Below, one piece after another: positions 13,537 through 20,536 of a stretch of DNA of 20,536 nt (positions within the stretch are counted from its first letter, which is position 1; every line of letters starts with the position of its first letter). This DNA is from Prosthecobacter debontii (GTDB lineage Bacteria > Verrucomicrobiota > Verrucomicrobiia > Verrucomicrobiales > Akkermansiaceae): positions 1-20,536 of the forward strand of contig CAMCXJ010000015.1 of NCBI GenBank assembly GCA_945883455.1, in the 5' to 3' direction. The translations under genes and the position numbers were made by a program. The notes below the pieces were generated by a model. That model searched no databases. It was not told where the DNA came from and saw only the letters and a list, made by a program, of their open reading frames with translations.

Positions 13537-14270
13537 TTCAGGCCGAGCACGTCTTGCATGTCGTAGAGGCCGGGCGGTTTGTCCGCCAGCCAGAGCGCGG
13601 CGCGGACGGCTCCGGACGCGAAGGTCATGCGGGAGGAGGCCTTGTGGGTGAGTTCCACGCGCTCGCCATCGGCCGCGAACATCACCGTATGGTCGCCGAC
13701 GACATCGCCGCCGCGCAGGGTGTGCATGCCGATCTCGCGCGGTTTGCGCGGCCCGATGTTTCCGAAACGCCCGTGGGCGATGTCTTCCGCATAGGACGTG
13801 CCGGTTTCTTCGTTGAGGATTTCCAAAAGCCGCCGCGCCGTGCCGGAGGGCGCGTCGATCTTGTGGCGGTGGTGCATTTCCGTGACCTCAATGTCGAAGG
13901 TGTCCTGCTTGAGGATGCGGGCCGCCTGTTGTGTGAGCCAGAAAAGGGTGTTCACACCGACGGAAAAGTTCGGCGCGCGGACGATGGGGATTTCCCGCGA
14001 GGCCGCACGTATGACCTCAAGTTCGGCATCGGTGTGGCCGGTGGTGCCCATCACGATCGGCACCCGGTGCCTCAGCGCCGCTTCCACAAGGGTCGTGGAA
14101 AAGGAATGCACCGTGAAATCGATCACGCACTTCGCGGTCTGTAGCACAGCATCGAGATCCTCGCCCGCGTCGTGCGTCGCGGCGATGACGGTGTCCGGAT
14201 TTGCCATGGTGGCTTCGGCGACAGCCAAGCCCATACGGCCGGACTTTCCTGTAATGAGAATGGGAAGCAT
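13533..14270 (-). CDS. dapB: 4-hydroxy-tetrahydrodipicolinate reductase
   Basis: A 245-residue NAD(P)H-dependent enzyme of the lysine/diaminopimelate pathway, supplying meso-DAP for peptidoglycan. The Rossmann motif GKSGRMG is at 8-14. The catalytic and substrate block EMHHRHKIDAPSGTA is at 131-145, with the conserved histidines and lysine. GTTGHT (75-80) and APNFSVGVN (99-107) are also typical. It belongs to the shorter size class of DapB. It follows ftsK by 46 bp and overlaps the next gene by 4 bp, so the three genes are likely one transcript. Confidence 0.97.
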   Translation of the reverse strand: MLPILITGKSGRMGLAVAEATMANPDTVIAATHDAGEDLDAVLQTAKCVIDFTVHSFSTTLVEAALRHRVPIVMGTTGHTDAELEVIRAASREIPIVRAPNFSVGVNTLFWLTQQAARILKQDTFDIEVTEMHHRHKIDAPSGTARRLLEILNEETGTSYAEDIAHGRFGNIGPRKPREIGMHTLRGGDVVGDHTVMFAADGERVELTHKASSRMTFASGAVRAALWLADKPPGLYDMQDVLGLK

Positions 14271-14316
14271 GCGGGCTGATGTTGGTGCCGCGTTGCGGAA
14301 ATGGAAATGGGATTTT

Positions 14317-16761
14317 TCACTTCAGGAAAACCTCGCGCGGCTTCGCACCATCGCCCGGGCCGACGACGCCGCGCTGCTCGAGGATATCGACCATGCGGGC
14401 GGCGCGGGTGTAGCCGAGGCGGAGGCGGCGCTGAAGGAGCGAGGTGCTGCATTTCTGCTCCTGGCGGGCGACCTCGATGCACTTGATGATGAGTTCCTCG
14501 TCGGCGTCGGAGACCTCGTCTTCCTCGTCGGAGCCGGCGGCGTCGATCGTTTCGCGGATGTCCCTTTCGTAGTTCGGCTTCGCCTGCTTGGCGCAGTGAG
14601 CGACGATGCGCTCGACCTCCTCGTCGGAAACGAAAGCACCCTGCGCGCGCTCGAGTTTCGCGGAGCCGGGCGGCAGGTAGAGCATGTCACCCTTGCCAAC
14701 GAGCTTGTCGGCGCCCTTGGTGTCGAGGATGACGCGGGAGTCGAGCGCGGAGGAAACCTGGAAGGCGATGCGGCTGGGGATGTTCGCCTTGATGATGCCG
14801 GTGACCACATCGGCGCGCGGCGTCTGGGTGGCGATGATGAGATGGATGCCAGCCGCGCGGGCTTTCTGGGCGATCCGGGCGATGCACATTTCCACATCCG
14901 CCGGGGCGGTCTGCATGAGGTCTGCGAGCTCGTCGATCAGCACGACGATGTAGGGGAAACGGTCGGGGATTTCATCCTCCTCGATCTCCAGTTCCTCGAA
15001 ATCCGCCTCGGGCCCGAGATCGCCGTCTTCCAGCGCGGCGGCGATGGCTTCGATTTCGTCGAGGTCGGTTTCCGGCTCGTTCGCTTCCGGTATCACGGCG
15101 GCGGCTTCCTTTTCCTCGCGCGGACGATTGTTGAAACCATCGAAGTTACGCACGCCCATTTTGGCGAAGATCTTGTAGCGTTTCTCCATCTCGTTGACCA
15201 CCCACTTGAGGGCGGCGACGGTCTTTTTCGGATCGGTCACGACTGGCACGACCATGTGCGGGAGCTTGTTGTACATCTGCATCTCCACGACCTTGGGATC
15301 GACCATGATGAAACGCAGCTCGTCGGGGCCGAACTTGAAGAGGATGGAGGCGATGATCGAGTTGATGCAGACGGATTTCCCGGAGCCCGTGGCACCCGCG
15401 ACGAGGAGGTGGGGCATGGCGGCGAGGTCACCGATGACCGTTTTCCCGTAAACGTCCTTGCCGAGGGCGAGCGGGATTTTCTTTTTCGCGGAGCGGAACT
15501 CGGGGTCGTGCAGGAGCTCGTGGAGCGGCACGGCGACCTTGCTGGAGTTCGCGATCTCGATGCCGACGGTGTCCTTGCCGGGGATGGGGGCGAGGATGTT
15601 GATGCGCTCGGCGCAGGTGGCGCGGGCGATGTCCGCCTCGAGCTGCGAGATGCGGGAAACGCGCAGGCCGGTGGAGGGATAAATCTCGTAGCGCGTGATC
15701 GTCGGGCCGCGGGTGATATCGCCGGGTGTGACGTCGATGCCGAAGGCTTTCAAGGTCTCGATGATCGTAGTCTGGATCTCGAGCAGTTCGGCGTGGTTTG
15801 CGGCCTCGGCCTCGACCTCCACGTCATCTAACAGATCAAATCCGGGCAGTTCGTAGTCCTCGAAACCGGAGATGGAAAGCGACTGGTGGGAGGGCTTCTT
15901 GCGCTCGAAGGGCTTTGCGCCGGGTTCCATCACACCGGAGGCGCGGCGCTGGGAGGAATCGATGATCTGCGGGGTCGGGGTTTCGCGGATGGCGAGTTCC
16001 TTCTGGCCGGGTTCGTCGGTTTCGGCGCTTTTCAGGCGGGCTATTTCGCGCTCGATCTTGCGTTGCTCGCGCTGGCGTTCGCGCTCGCCGAGGAGTTCCT
16101 TTTCCCGCGTCGCCGCGCGTCCGGCTTCGGTGCGGCTTTGTTTCCATGCGTCGATTTTCATTTTCAGCAGGCGATGGCAGCCTTTCGCGAAATCGGCGGG
16201 TGTTTGCCCGGCGAGCCAGATCATGCCGAGGAGGTAGGCGGTAGCGGCGAGCGCGATGGTTCCCGGTTTCCCGATCAGCGGAATGAGCAGGGAGTCACCG
16301 AGTGCCTGACCGATGACCCCGCCGGGCCGGCCTTCCAGGTTGCAGCGTTCCACCCAATCCATGAAAAGCATGCCCGCTGCGTGGAGGAACACTGCCCCAG
16401 CGACGAGTGCCACCGCTTGCCCCAGCACCATCCGCGGCCATAACCGTCCTTTGAAGGCGAGTTTCATAACGCCGAACCAGATGAAGCCGATCGAGAGCAT
16501 CCAGCCCGCCGCACCGAATATCAGGATCTGCGTGAAGGCGAGGATGCCGCCCACCGGCCCTAGCCAGTTGTCGCCGCGCGCTTCGCTGTCATCCGCGAAA
16601 AGCCCGAACATCCGCCAATCCGGTAGATCCGCCGGGCTGTAGGAAAGCAGCGACAACAGCAGCATCAGCCCGCCAGCCATCCAGCTCACTCCGGCTATTT
16701 CAGTGGACCATTTCTTCGGCTCCTCCACCTGGCCGCGCTTTTTGTTGACTCGGGTTCCCAT
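14317..16761 (-). CDS. ftsK: DNA translocase FtsK
   Basis: An 814-residue septal DNA pump that segregates chromosome ends during division. Four hydrophobic segments near the N-terminus (about 20-190) anchor it in the membrane. A charged Gln/Glu/Arg-rich linker follows (about 200-300). The motor has Walker A GATGSGKS at 456-463 and Walker B VVLIDELADLM near 606-616. A strongly acidic insertion of about 50 residues (about 550-600) precedes Walker B. A second acidic stretch (SDEEDEVSDADEE) links to the C-terminal gamma winged helix (SLLQRRLRLGYTRAARMVD), which reads orienting DNA motifs. I chose the ATG at 16761; a GTG at 16791 would add ten Cys-containing residues unlike the family. The upstream spacer (16762-16877) should contain a promoter, but I see no convincing boxes. 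Confidence 0.96.
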   Translation of the reverse strand: MGTRVNKKRGQVEEPKKWSTEIAGVSWMAGGLMLLLSLLSYSPADLPDWRMFGLFADDSEARGDNWLGPVGGILAFTQILIFGAAGWMLSIGFIWFGVMKLAFKGRLWPRMVLGQAVALVAGAVFLHAAGMLFMDWVERCNLEGRPGGVIGQALGDSLLIPLIGKPGTIALAATAYLLGMIWLAGQTPADFAKGCHRLLKMKIDAWKQSRTEAGRAATREKELLGERERQREQRKIEREIARLKSAETDEPGQKELAIRETPTPQIIDSSQRRASGVMEPGAKPFERKKPSHQSLSISGFEDYELPGFDLLDDVEVEAEAANHAELLEIQTTIIETLKAFGIDVTPGDITRGPTITRYEIYPSTGLRVSRISQLEADIARATCAERINILAPIPGKDTVGIEIANSSKVAVPLHELLHDPEFRSAKKKIPLALGKDVYGKTVIGDLAAMPHLLVAGATGSGKSVCINSIIASILFKFGPDELRFIMVDPKVVEMQMYNKLPHMVVPVVTDPKKTVAALKWVVNEMEKRYKIFAKMGVRNFDGFNNRPREEKEAAAVIPEANEPETDLDEIEAIAAALEDGDLGPEADFEELEIEEDEIPDRFPYIVVLIDELADLMQTAPADVEMCIARIAQKARAAGIHLIIATQTPRADVVTGIIKANIPSRIAFQVSSALDSRVILDTKGADKLVGKGDMLYLPPGSAKLERAQGAFVSDEEVERIVAHCAKQAKPNYERDIRETIDAAGSDEEDEVSDADEELIIKCIEVARQEQKCSTSLLQRRLRLGYTRAARMVDILEQRGVVGPGDGAKPREVFLK

Positions 16762-16877
16762 TATTACTCGACACCGAAAGCATCCCCCCACGTCCTTAAA
16801 GGCGCAAGATTGTTTTATGAGGCGGGAAATTCAGGAAGCATGAAGGAAATCTGCCGCGCATGGCCGAGGGTTAGAGG

Positions 16878-17579
16878 TCAGCCCTCCTCCACCATCTCGC
16901 GCTCGAGTTTACTCTTGTGGCGGAGGTCTTTCGCATGCTCGAGGTAAACGGCGTCCTCGCCGATGTTGGCGGAGAGATCGCCGACACGCTCCAAGGAGCG
17001 GACGATGAAGATAAGGTGCAAGTATTCCTGACAGCGACCCTGAGTTTCCTCGATGCGGGAGGCGAAATGAGCAGTGGTCTGCTTGTGCATTTTGTCCAGC
17101 TCCTTGTCGCGGGTGTGCAGGGAAGCTCCAAGCGACCCGTTGCCGTCGCTATATGATGAGATGGCGTCGCGCAGGAGGTGGTCGGCGAGGGTGTAGAGAG
17201 GCTCGATGAGGTTCACCTCGCTGAGTTCCGGGGCGTTAGAAATTTTCTTGGCGCGCTTGGCGATGTTCACCGCGTGGTCGGACATGCGCTCCAGGTTCAT
17301 CGAGATTTTCATCGAGGAAACGACGAGCCGCAGATCCGTAGCCATGGGGTGGTATTTCACCAGGATATCCATGCCGAGCTGGTCGATGACGCGCTCCGCC
17401 TCATCGACCTCGTCGTCGTCGGCAATCACAGAGTTGGCGAGTTCCACATTGCGCTCCATGAGGGCGCGGATGGCGCGCTCAAGGTTCAGGCGGGTATGGG
17501 CGGCCATGGCGAGCACTTCGCCCTTCAGCGAGGAGATGGCTTGGTCGAAATCCCGAAGGATGTGAGGAGAGCTATTCAT
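16878..17579 (-). CDS. phoU: Phosphate signalling regulator PhoU
   Basis: A 233-residue, all-helical, two-repeat PhoU protein. Each half has the metal-binding family pattern: RMSDHAVNIAKRAKKI in the first and ERVGDLSANIGEDAVYL in the second. In other bacteria PhoU couples the PstSCAB transporter to the PhoR sensor kinase, repressing the Pho regulon when phosphate is ample and restraining uptake. Its position at the end of a pstA-pstB-pstB run matches the standard operon order. The start ATG at 17579 lies about 110 bp after pstB2, a spacer containing two facing heptamer arrays. Confidence 0.97.
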   Translation of the reverse strand: MNSSPHILRDFDQAISSLKGEVLAMAAHTRLNLERAIRALMERNVELANSVIADDDEVDEAERVIDQLGMDILVKYHPMATDLRLVVSSMKISMNLERMSDHAVNIAKRAKKISNAPELSEVNLIEPLYTLADHLLRDAISSYSDGNGSLGASLHTRDKELDKMHKQTTAHFASRIEETQGRCQEYLHLIFIVRSLERVGDLSANIGEDAVYLEHAKDLRHKSKLEREMVEEG

Positions 17580-17598
17580 TTTTTTGATTCAGGACTTT

Positions 17599-17626
17599 AA
17601 GACGCAAGACGCAAGACGCAAGACGG
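17599..17626 (+). repeat. Heptamer array AAGACGC, phoU-pstB2 spacer
   Basis: Three perfect AAGACGC units followed by one AAGACGG unit, 28 bp in all. It begins 19 bp upstream of the phoU start. It faces the array at 17663-17690 as an inverted partner. Confidence 0.87.
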
Positions 17627-17662
17627 GAGGACGCCAGAAGCGGGGTAGCAGATAGTTTGCCA

Positions 17663-17690
17663 TTCTCTTCATCTTGTATCTTGTGTCTTT
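17663..17690 (-). repeat. Heptamer array facing the AAGACGC array, phoU-pstB2 spacer
   Basis: On the plus strand the units are TTCTCTT, CATCTTG, TATCTTG and TGTCTTT; the first is the most degenerate. On the minus strand this reads as CAAGAT-type units. About 20 bp can pair with the AAGACGC array, with 16 Watson-Crick pairs, 2 G-U pairs and 2 mismatches, around a loop of roughly 43 bases. It abuts the pstB2 stop codon. Confidence 0.7.
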
Positions 17691-18463
17691 CAGCCGAAGC
17701 GCCCGGTGATGTATTGTTCCGTTTGCGGCACTGACGGATTGGAGAAGATTTTTGAAGTCTTGTCGTATTCTATCAGCTCTCCGAGGTAAAAGAAAGCAGT
17801 CTTGTCGGAAACCCGCGTCGCCTGCTGCATGTTGTGCGTGACGATGACGATGGTGTATTCGCGCTTGAGGTCGTGGATGAGTTCCTCGACGCGGGCGGTG
17901 GCGATGGGATCGAGGGCGGAGCAGGGCTCGTCCATGAGGATGATCGAGGGATCGACGGCGGTGGTGCGGGCGATGCAGAGCCGCTGCTGCTGCCCGCCGG
18001 AAAGGCCGTAGGCGCTCTCGTTTAGGCGGTCTTTCACCTCATCCCAGAGGGCGGCGCCGCGCAGGGCTTTCTCCACAATGCCATCAAGCACGCCCTTGTT
18101 TTTCTCGCCCAGGATGCGTGGGCCGTAGGCGACGTTCTCGTAGATCGAACGCGGAAAAGGGTTCGATTTCTGGAACACCATGCCGACGCGGCGGCGGAGT
18201 TCCACGCCATCGACCTCCTTGTCGTGGATCTCGACGCCGTTGATGAGGATCTCGCCCTTGGTGACCTTTGCGCCGGGGATGAAATCGTTCATGCGGTTGA
18301 AGCAGCGGAGCAGGGTGGATTTCCCACAGCCCGAGGGTCCGATGAAAGCGGTGACCTGGTTGCGGGCGATGTCCATGGTCACGTCTTTCATCGCGCGGGA
18401 TTTCCCGTAGGAGAAATCGACGTCGCGCACCTCGATGGTGGGGGATGTGGGCTTGCTTTCCAT
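17690..18463 (-). CDS. pstB: Phosphate ABC transporter ATP-binding protein (second copy)
   Basis: A 257-residue ABC ATPase that energises phosphate import through the PstA/PstC membrane pair. Walker A GPSGCGKST is at 42-50, the Q-loop in GMVFQKSNPF, the ABC signature LSGGQQQR at 154-161, Walker B ILMDEP near 175-180, and the switch histidine in VTHNMQQA. The PstB-specific C-terminus EQYITGRFG is present. After the signature it has ARTTAVD, where most PstB proteins and its neighbour have ARAIA. It starts 2 bp after the stop of the first pstB, so the two are translated from one message. The two copies are clearly paralogues, roughly half identical by eye. Confidence 0.96.
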   Translation of the reverse strand: MESKPTSPTIEVRDVDFSYGKSRAMKDVTMDIARNQVTAFIGPSGCGKSTLLRCFNRMNDFIPGAKVTKGEILINGVEIHDKEVDGVELRRRVGMVFQKSNPFPRSIYENVAYGPRILGEKNKGVLDGIVEKALRGAALWDEVKDRLNESAYGLSGGQQQRLCIARTTAVDPSIILMDEPCSALDPIATARVEELIHDLKREYTIVIVTHNMQQATRVSDKTAFFYLGELIEYDKTSKIFSNPSVPQTEQYITGRFG

Positions 18464-18465
18464 TT

Positions 18466-19257
18466 CTAGCTGAACCTTCCGGTGATGTAGGACTCGGTCT
18501 TCTCCTCTTTCGGGTTCTCAAAAACCTGGACGGTTTTCCCGTATTCGATGAGCTTGCCCATGTAGAGGAACGCGGTGCGATCCGAGCAACGCGTGGCCTG
18601 CTCCATGTTGTGGGTGACGATGACGATGGTGTAGCGGTTTTTGAGGGTGGTGATGAGTTCCTCGATCTTGAGTGTGGCGAGCGGGTCGAGAGCGGCGCAG
18701 GGCTCGTCCATCAGCAGGATTTCGGGACGGTTCGCGATGGCGCGGGCGATGCAAAGGCGCTGCTGCTGCCCGCCGGAAAGGCCGAAGGCGCTGTCATGGA
18801 GGCGGTCTTTCACCTCGTCCCAGAGCGCGGCGTCGCGGAGCGAGCGCTCGACGGTTTCATCAAGTTCCTTTTTGCCGTTGCGCCCGGCGACGCGGAGGCT
18901 GAAGACGACGTTCTCGTAGATCGACTTCGCGAAGGGGTTGTATTTCTGGAACACCATACCGACGCGTTTGCGCAATGAAATGACCTCCACGGAGGGATCG
19001 TAGAGGCTCACGCCGTCGAGGCGGATATCGCCCTCGTGGCGGACGCCGTCGATGAGGTCGTTCATGCGGTTCATGTTCCGCAGGAGGGTGGATTTCCCGC
19101 AGCCGGAGGGGCCGATGAGTGCGGTGATCTCGTTCTCGGGGATCGCCATGTCGATACCGAAGATCGCCTGCTTCTCACCGTAGTGGAAACTGAAGTCCTC
19201 CACCCGGATGAAATCGGGGCGGGGAGTTTTTTCGTGCACTTGAGATGAAACGGGCAT
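18466..19257 (-). CDS. pstB: Phosphate ABC transporter ATP-binding protein (first copy)
   Basis: A 263-residue PstB ATPase with Walker A GPSGCGKST at 49-57, Q-loop GMVFQKYNPF, signature LSGGQQQR at 160-167, Walker B LLMDEP at 181-186, H-loop VTHNMEQA, and the terminal ESYITGRFS. It differs from the second copy by an N-terminal extension of about eight residues (MPVSSQVHEKTPRPD) and a different specificity segment after the Q-loop (VVFSLRVAGRNGKKELDE). It follows pstA after a 98-bp spacer with facing heptamer arrays. No Shine-Dalgarno sequence is visible before the ATG at 19257. Confidence 0.97.
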   Translation of the reverse strand: MPVSSQVHEKTPRPDFIRVEDFSFHYGEKQAIFGIDMAIPENEITALIGPSGCGKSTLLRNMNRMNDLIDGVRHEGDIRLDGVSLYDPSVEVISLRKRVGMVFQKYNPFAKSIYENVVFSLRVAGRNGKKELDETVERSLRDAALWDEVKDRLHDSAFGLSGGQQQRLCIARAIANRPEILLMDEPCAALDPLATLKIEELITTLKNRYTIVIVTHNMEQATRCSDRTAFLYMGKLIEYGKTVQVFENPKEEKTESYITGRFS

Positions 19258-19267
19258 GGAGATGAAA

Positions 19268-19295
19268 ATTCTAAATTCTAAGCACGAATGTCTAA
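19268..19295 (+). repeat. Heptamer array ATTCTAA/GCACGAA, pstB1-pstA spacer
   Basis: Four 7-bp units on the plus strand: ATTCTAA twice, then GCACGAA, then TGTCTAA. It ends 10 bp upstream of the pstB1 start codon, as read on the minus strand. Its GCACGAA unit matches units of the facing array at 19325-19352. Confidence 0.82.
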
Positions 19296-19324
19296 AGGAA
19301 GAGGTTTGGGCGAAACTTTTTCAT

Positions 19325-19352
19325 TTTGGATTTTATGCTTCGTGCTTCGTGC
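19325..19352 (-). repeat. Heptamer array GCACGAA, adjoining the pstA stop
   Basis: On the minus strand the units are GCACGAA, GCACGAA, GCATAAA and ATCCAAA, with a possible fifth unit ATGAAAA to 19318. AAGCACGAA at 19280-19288 and TTCGTGCTT at 19339-19347 and 19346-19354 are perfect 9-bp inverted repeats. The pstA stop codon lies four bases beyond its edge. Confidence 0.82.
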
Positions 19353-19355
19353 TTC

Positions 19356-20536
19356 TCAAAAGCTGCTAACAGCGAAGCGTTTCTTGAGGCGGTTGCGGAT
19401 GAGGATGGCGGTGAGGTTGAGGGAAACTACGACGAGGATGAGGAGCAGTGCGGTGGCATACACGAAGGGCTTGGCGGCTTCGGCGTCCGGGGATTGGAAG
19501 CCGAGGTCGTAGATGTGGAAGCCGAGGTGCATGAACTTGCGCTCGGCATGGATGAAGGGCGCGATGCCATCGATGGGCAGGGTGGGTGCGAGTTTCACCA
19601 CTCCGACGAGCATGAGCGGTGCGACCTCGCCCGCGCCACGCGCCATGGCGAGGATTACACCTGTTAGAATCCCGGGGAGGGAGGCGGGGAGGACTATGCG
19701 CTGGATCGTCTGCCATTTCGAGGCCCCGCAGGCGAGGGCCGCCTCGCGGACGCCGCGCGGCACGGCGGAGAGGGCTTCTTCGGTTGCTACGATGACGACC
19801 GGCAAGGTGAGCAGGGCAAGGGTCAGCGAGGCCCAGAGGATGCCGGGTGTGCCGAAGGTGGGCGTGGGGAGTTTCTCGGGATAGAAAGTCTGATCGATCC
19901 CCGCGCCGACGAAATACACGAAGAACGCGAGGCCGAAGACGCCGAAGACAATGGATGGCACGCCGGCGAGGTTGTTCACGCAGATGCGGACGATGCGAAC
20001 CATCAGGCCTTGCTTGGCGTATTCCCGCAGGTAGATCGCGGCGATGACTCCGAAAGGCGTCACGAAAAGGCTCATCACCAGGGTCATCACCACCGTGCCG
20101 AAGATGGCGGGGAAAACACCGCCTTCGGTGTTGGCCTCGCGCGGATCCTCTTTTAGGAAATGCCATGCCCGGCGCAGCGCCTCGCCGAGACGTCCGAAAA
20201 ATCTGGTGTTGTTGGGCGTGTAAGCGCTGAGCAATTCGCCGGAGGGAAGAGGTCGTTCGCGGCCATCGGCGATCTTGTAAATGATATTGGTGGCGGCCAT
20301 GCCGTCGTTGAGGCCGTCAGCCTCGGCCTTGAGCTTGGCGAACTGCTTCTCCAGCTCCGCCTTGCGCGCGGCGGCATTTTCCGCAGTGATGCGGCCGGCT
20401 TTCAGATCGAAGCCGATCTCCTCGATCTCCGCGCTGAGCTTGCCGATCTGCTTGCGCTCGATATGCAGCGCCTTCGCCCGGATTTTTTCGTTCTCGGAAA
20501 TGAGCGCGCTAAGTTTCCCTCTGAAATCGGCGTCGG
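19356..20536 (-). CDS. pstA: Phosphate ABC transporter permease PstA, long form, 5' end outside window
   Basis: The frame is open from the stop at 19356 to the right edge, giving over 390 residues without the true start. The visible upstream part (about 20300-20534) encodes a charged coiled coil rich in Glu, Lys and Ala (such as KLSAEIEEIGFDLKAGRI). From NIIYKIADGRER onward a soluble stretch precedes the conserved permease core with about five membrane helices. The core has GTVVMTLVMSLFVTPFGVIA and the EAA loop EAALACGASKWQTIQRIVLP, which contacts PstB. A coiled-coil insertion is seen in long PstA/PstC proteins of several phyla. An in-frame ATG at 20300 exists, but the frame continues upstream with coherent sequence, so it is not taken as the start. 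Confidence 0.93.
   Translation of the reverse strand, partial: DADFRGKLSALISENEKIRAKALHIERKQIGKLSAEIEEIGFDLKAGRITAENAAARKAELEKQFAKLKAEADGLNDGMAATNIIYKIADGRERPLPSGELLSAYTPNNTRFFGRLGEALRRAWHFLKEDPREANTEGGVFPAIFGTVVMTLVMSLFVTPFGVIAAIYLREYAKQGLMVRIVRICVNNLAGVPSIVFGVFGLAFFVYFVGAGIDQTFYPEKLPTPTFGTPGILWASLTLALLTLPVVIVATEEALSAVPRGVREAALACGASKWQTIQRIVLPASLPGILTGVILAMARGAGEVAPLMLVGVVKLAPTLPIDGIAPFIHAERKFMHLGFHIYDLGFQSPDAEAAKPFVYATALLLILVVVSLNLTAILIRNRLKKRFAVSSF

Noticed and set aside
13798..15831. Long plus-strand open frame (over 670 codons) antisense to dapB and ftsK
   Set aside because: It overlaps two unmistakable genes on the other strand and its translation is low-complexity, Asp/Gly/Val-rich sequence with no domain. 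Such open antisense frames are expected from GC-rich codon use.
17599..17690. Possible CRISPR array
   Set aside because: The units are 7 bp and contiguous without unique spacers, and no cas genes are nearby.

Overview
The window is a GC-rich bacterial chromosome segment, densely packed with housekeeping genes. It most resembles the Verrucomicrobiota (probably Verrucomicrobiales/Verrucomicrobiaceae-like). The reasons are a sugar operon of NHS-type MFS transporter, Gfo/Idh/MocA oxidoreductase and DUF1080 protein, weak or absent Shine-Dalgarno sequences, tandem pstB genes with a long coiled-coil PstA, and overall protein flavour. The phylum call is an inference from gene families, not a phylogeny.

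Layout. (1) Positions 1-3082, minus strand: a catabolic operon read MFS symporter -> Gfo/Idh/MocA dehydrogenase -> secreted DUF1080 (3-keto-glycoside hydrolase-like) protein, the last cut by the left edge. (2) 3202-4290, plus: a secreted thioredoxin-fold protein with no cysteines, ending at a terminator shared with the convergent rpmJ (bL36). (3) 4455-5546, minus: rpmJ and accD. (4) 5670-9610, plus: a DUF433/DUF5615 putative toxin-antitoxin pair, then ileS and lspA. (5) 9801-10028, plus: a small lipoprotein. (6) 10043-11852, minus: yceD-rpmF-plsX, the classical link between ribosome assembly and lipid synthesis. (7) 11989-16761, minus: ftsK, dapB and a lipoprotein resembling a Deg protease that has lost its catalytic residues. 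(8) 16878-20536, minus: pstA (partial), pstB1, pstB2 and phoU, the membrane, ATPase and regulatory parts of the high-affinity phosphate uptake system.

The most unusual feature is not a gene. At least eight short arrays, each about 28 bp and built of four (sometimes five) 7-bp units, lie in the intergenic spacers and once inside ileS. Several unrelated unit sequences are used (TTGAANN, AATCANC, AAGACGC, ATTCTAA/GCACGAA), but unit length and array length stay the same. Three arrays of the TTGAA family occur at gene junctions in the same orientation relative to transcription. One supplies the ileS stop codon and the only plausible lspA start codon, and another contains the stop codon of the putative toxin gene. 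In the two large pst spacers, arrays face each other as inverted pairs that can form hairpins. They recall the heptanucleotide STRR elements of cyanobacteria, but they are short, degenerate and of several families.

Other points for a second look are the cysteine-free TlpA-like protein, the degenerate Deg-like protein, an acidic insertion in the FtsK motor, a variant KMSKS loop in IleRS, and a bimodular palindrome upstream of yceD. No gene-free stretch longer than 300 bases was found.
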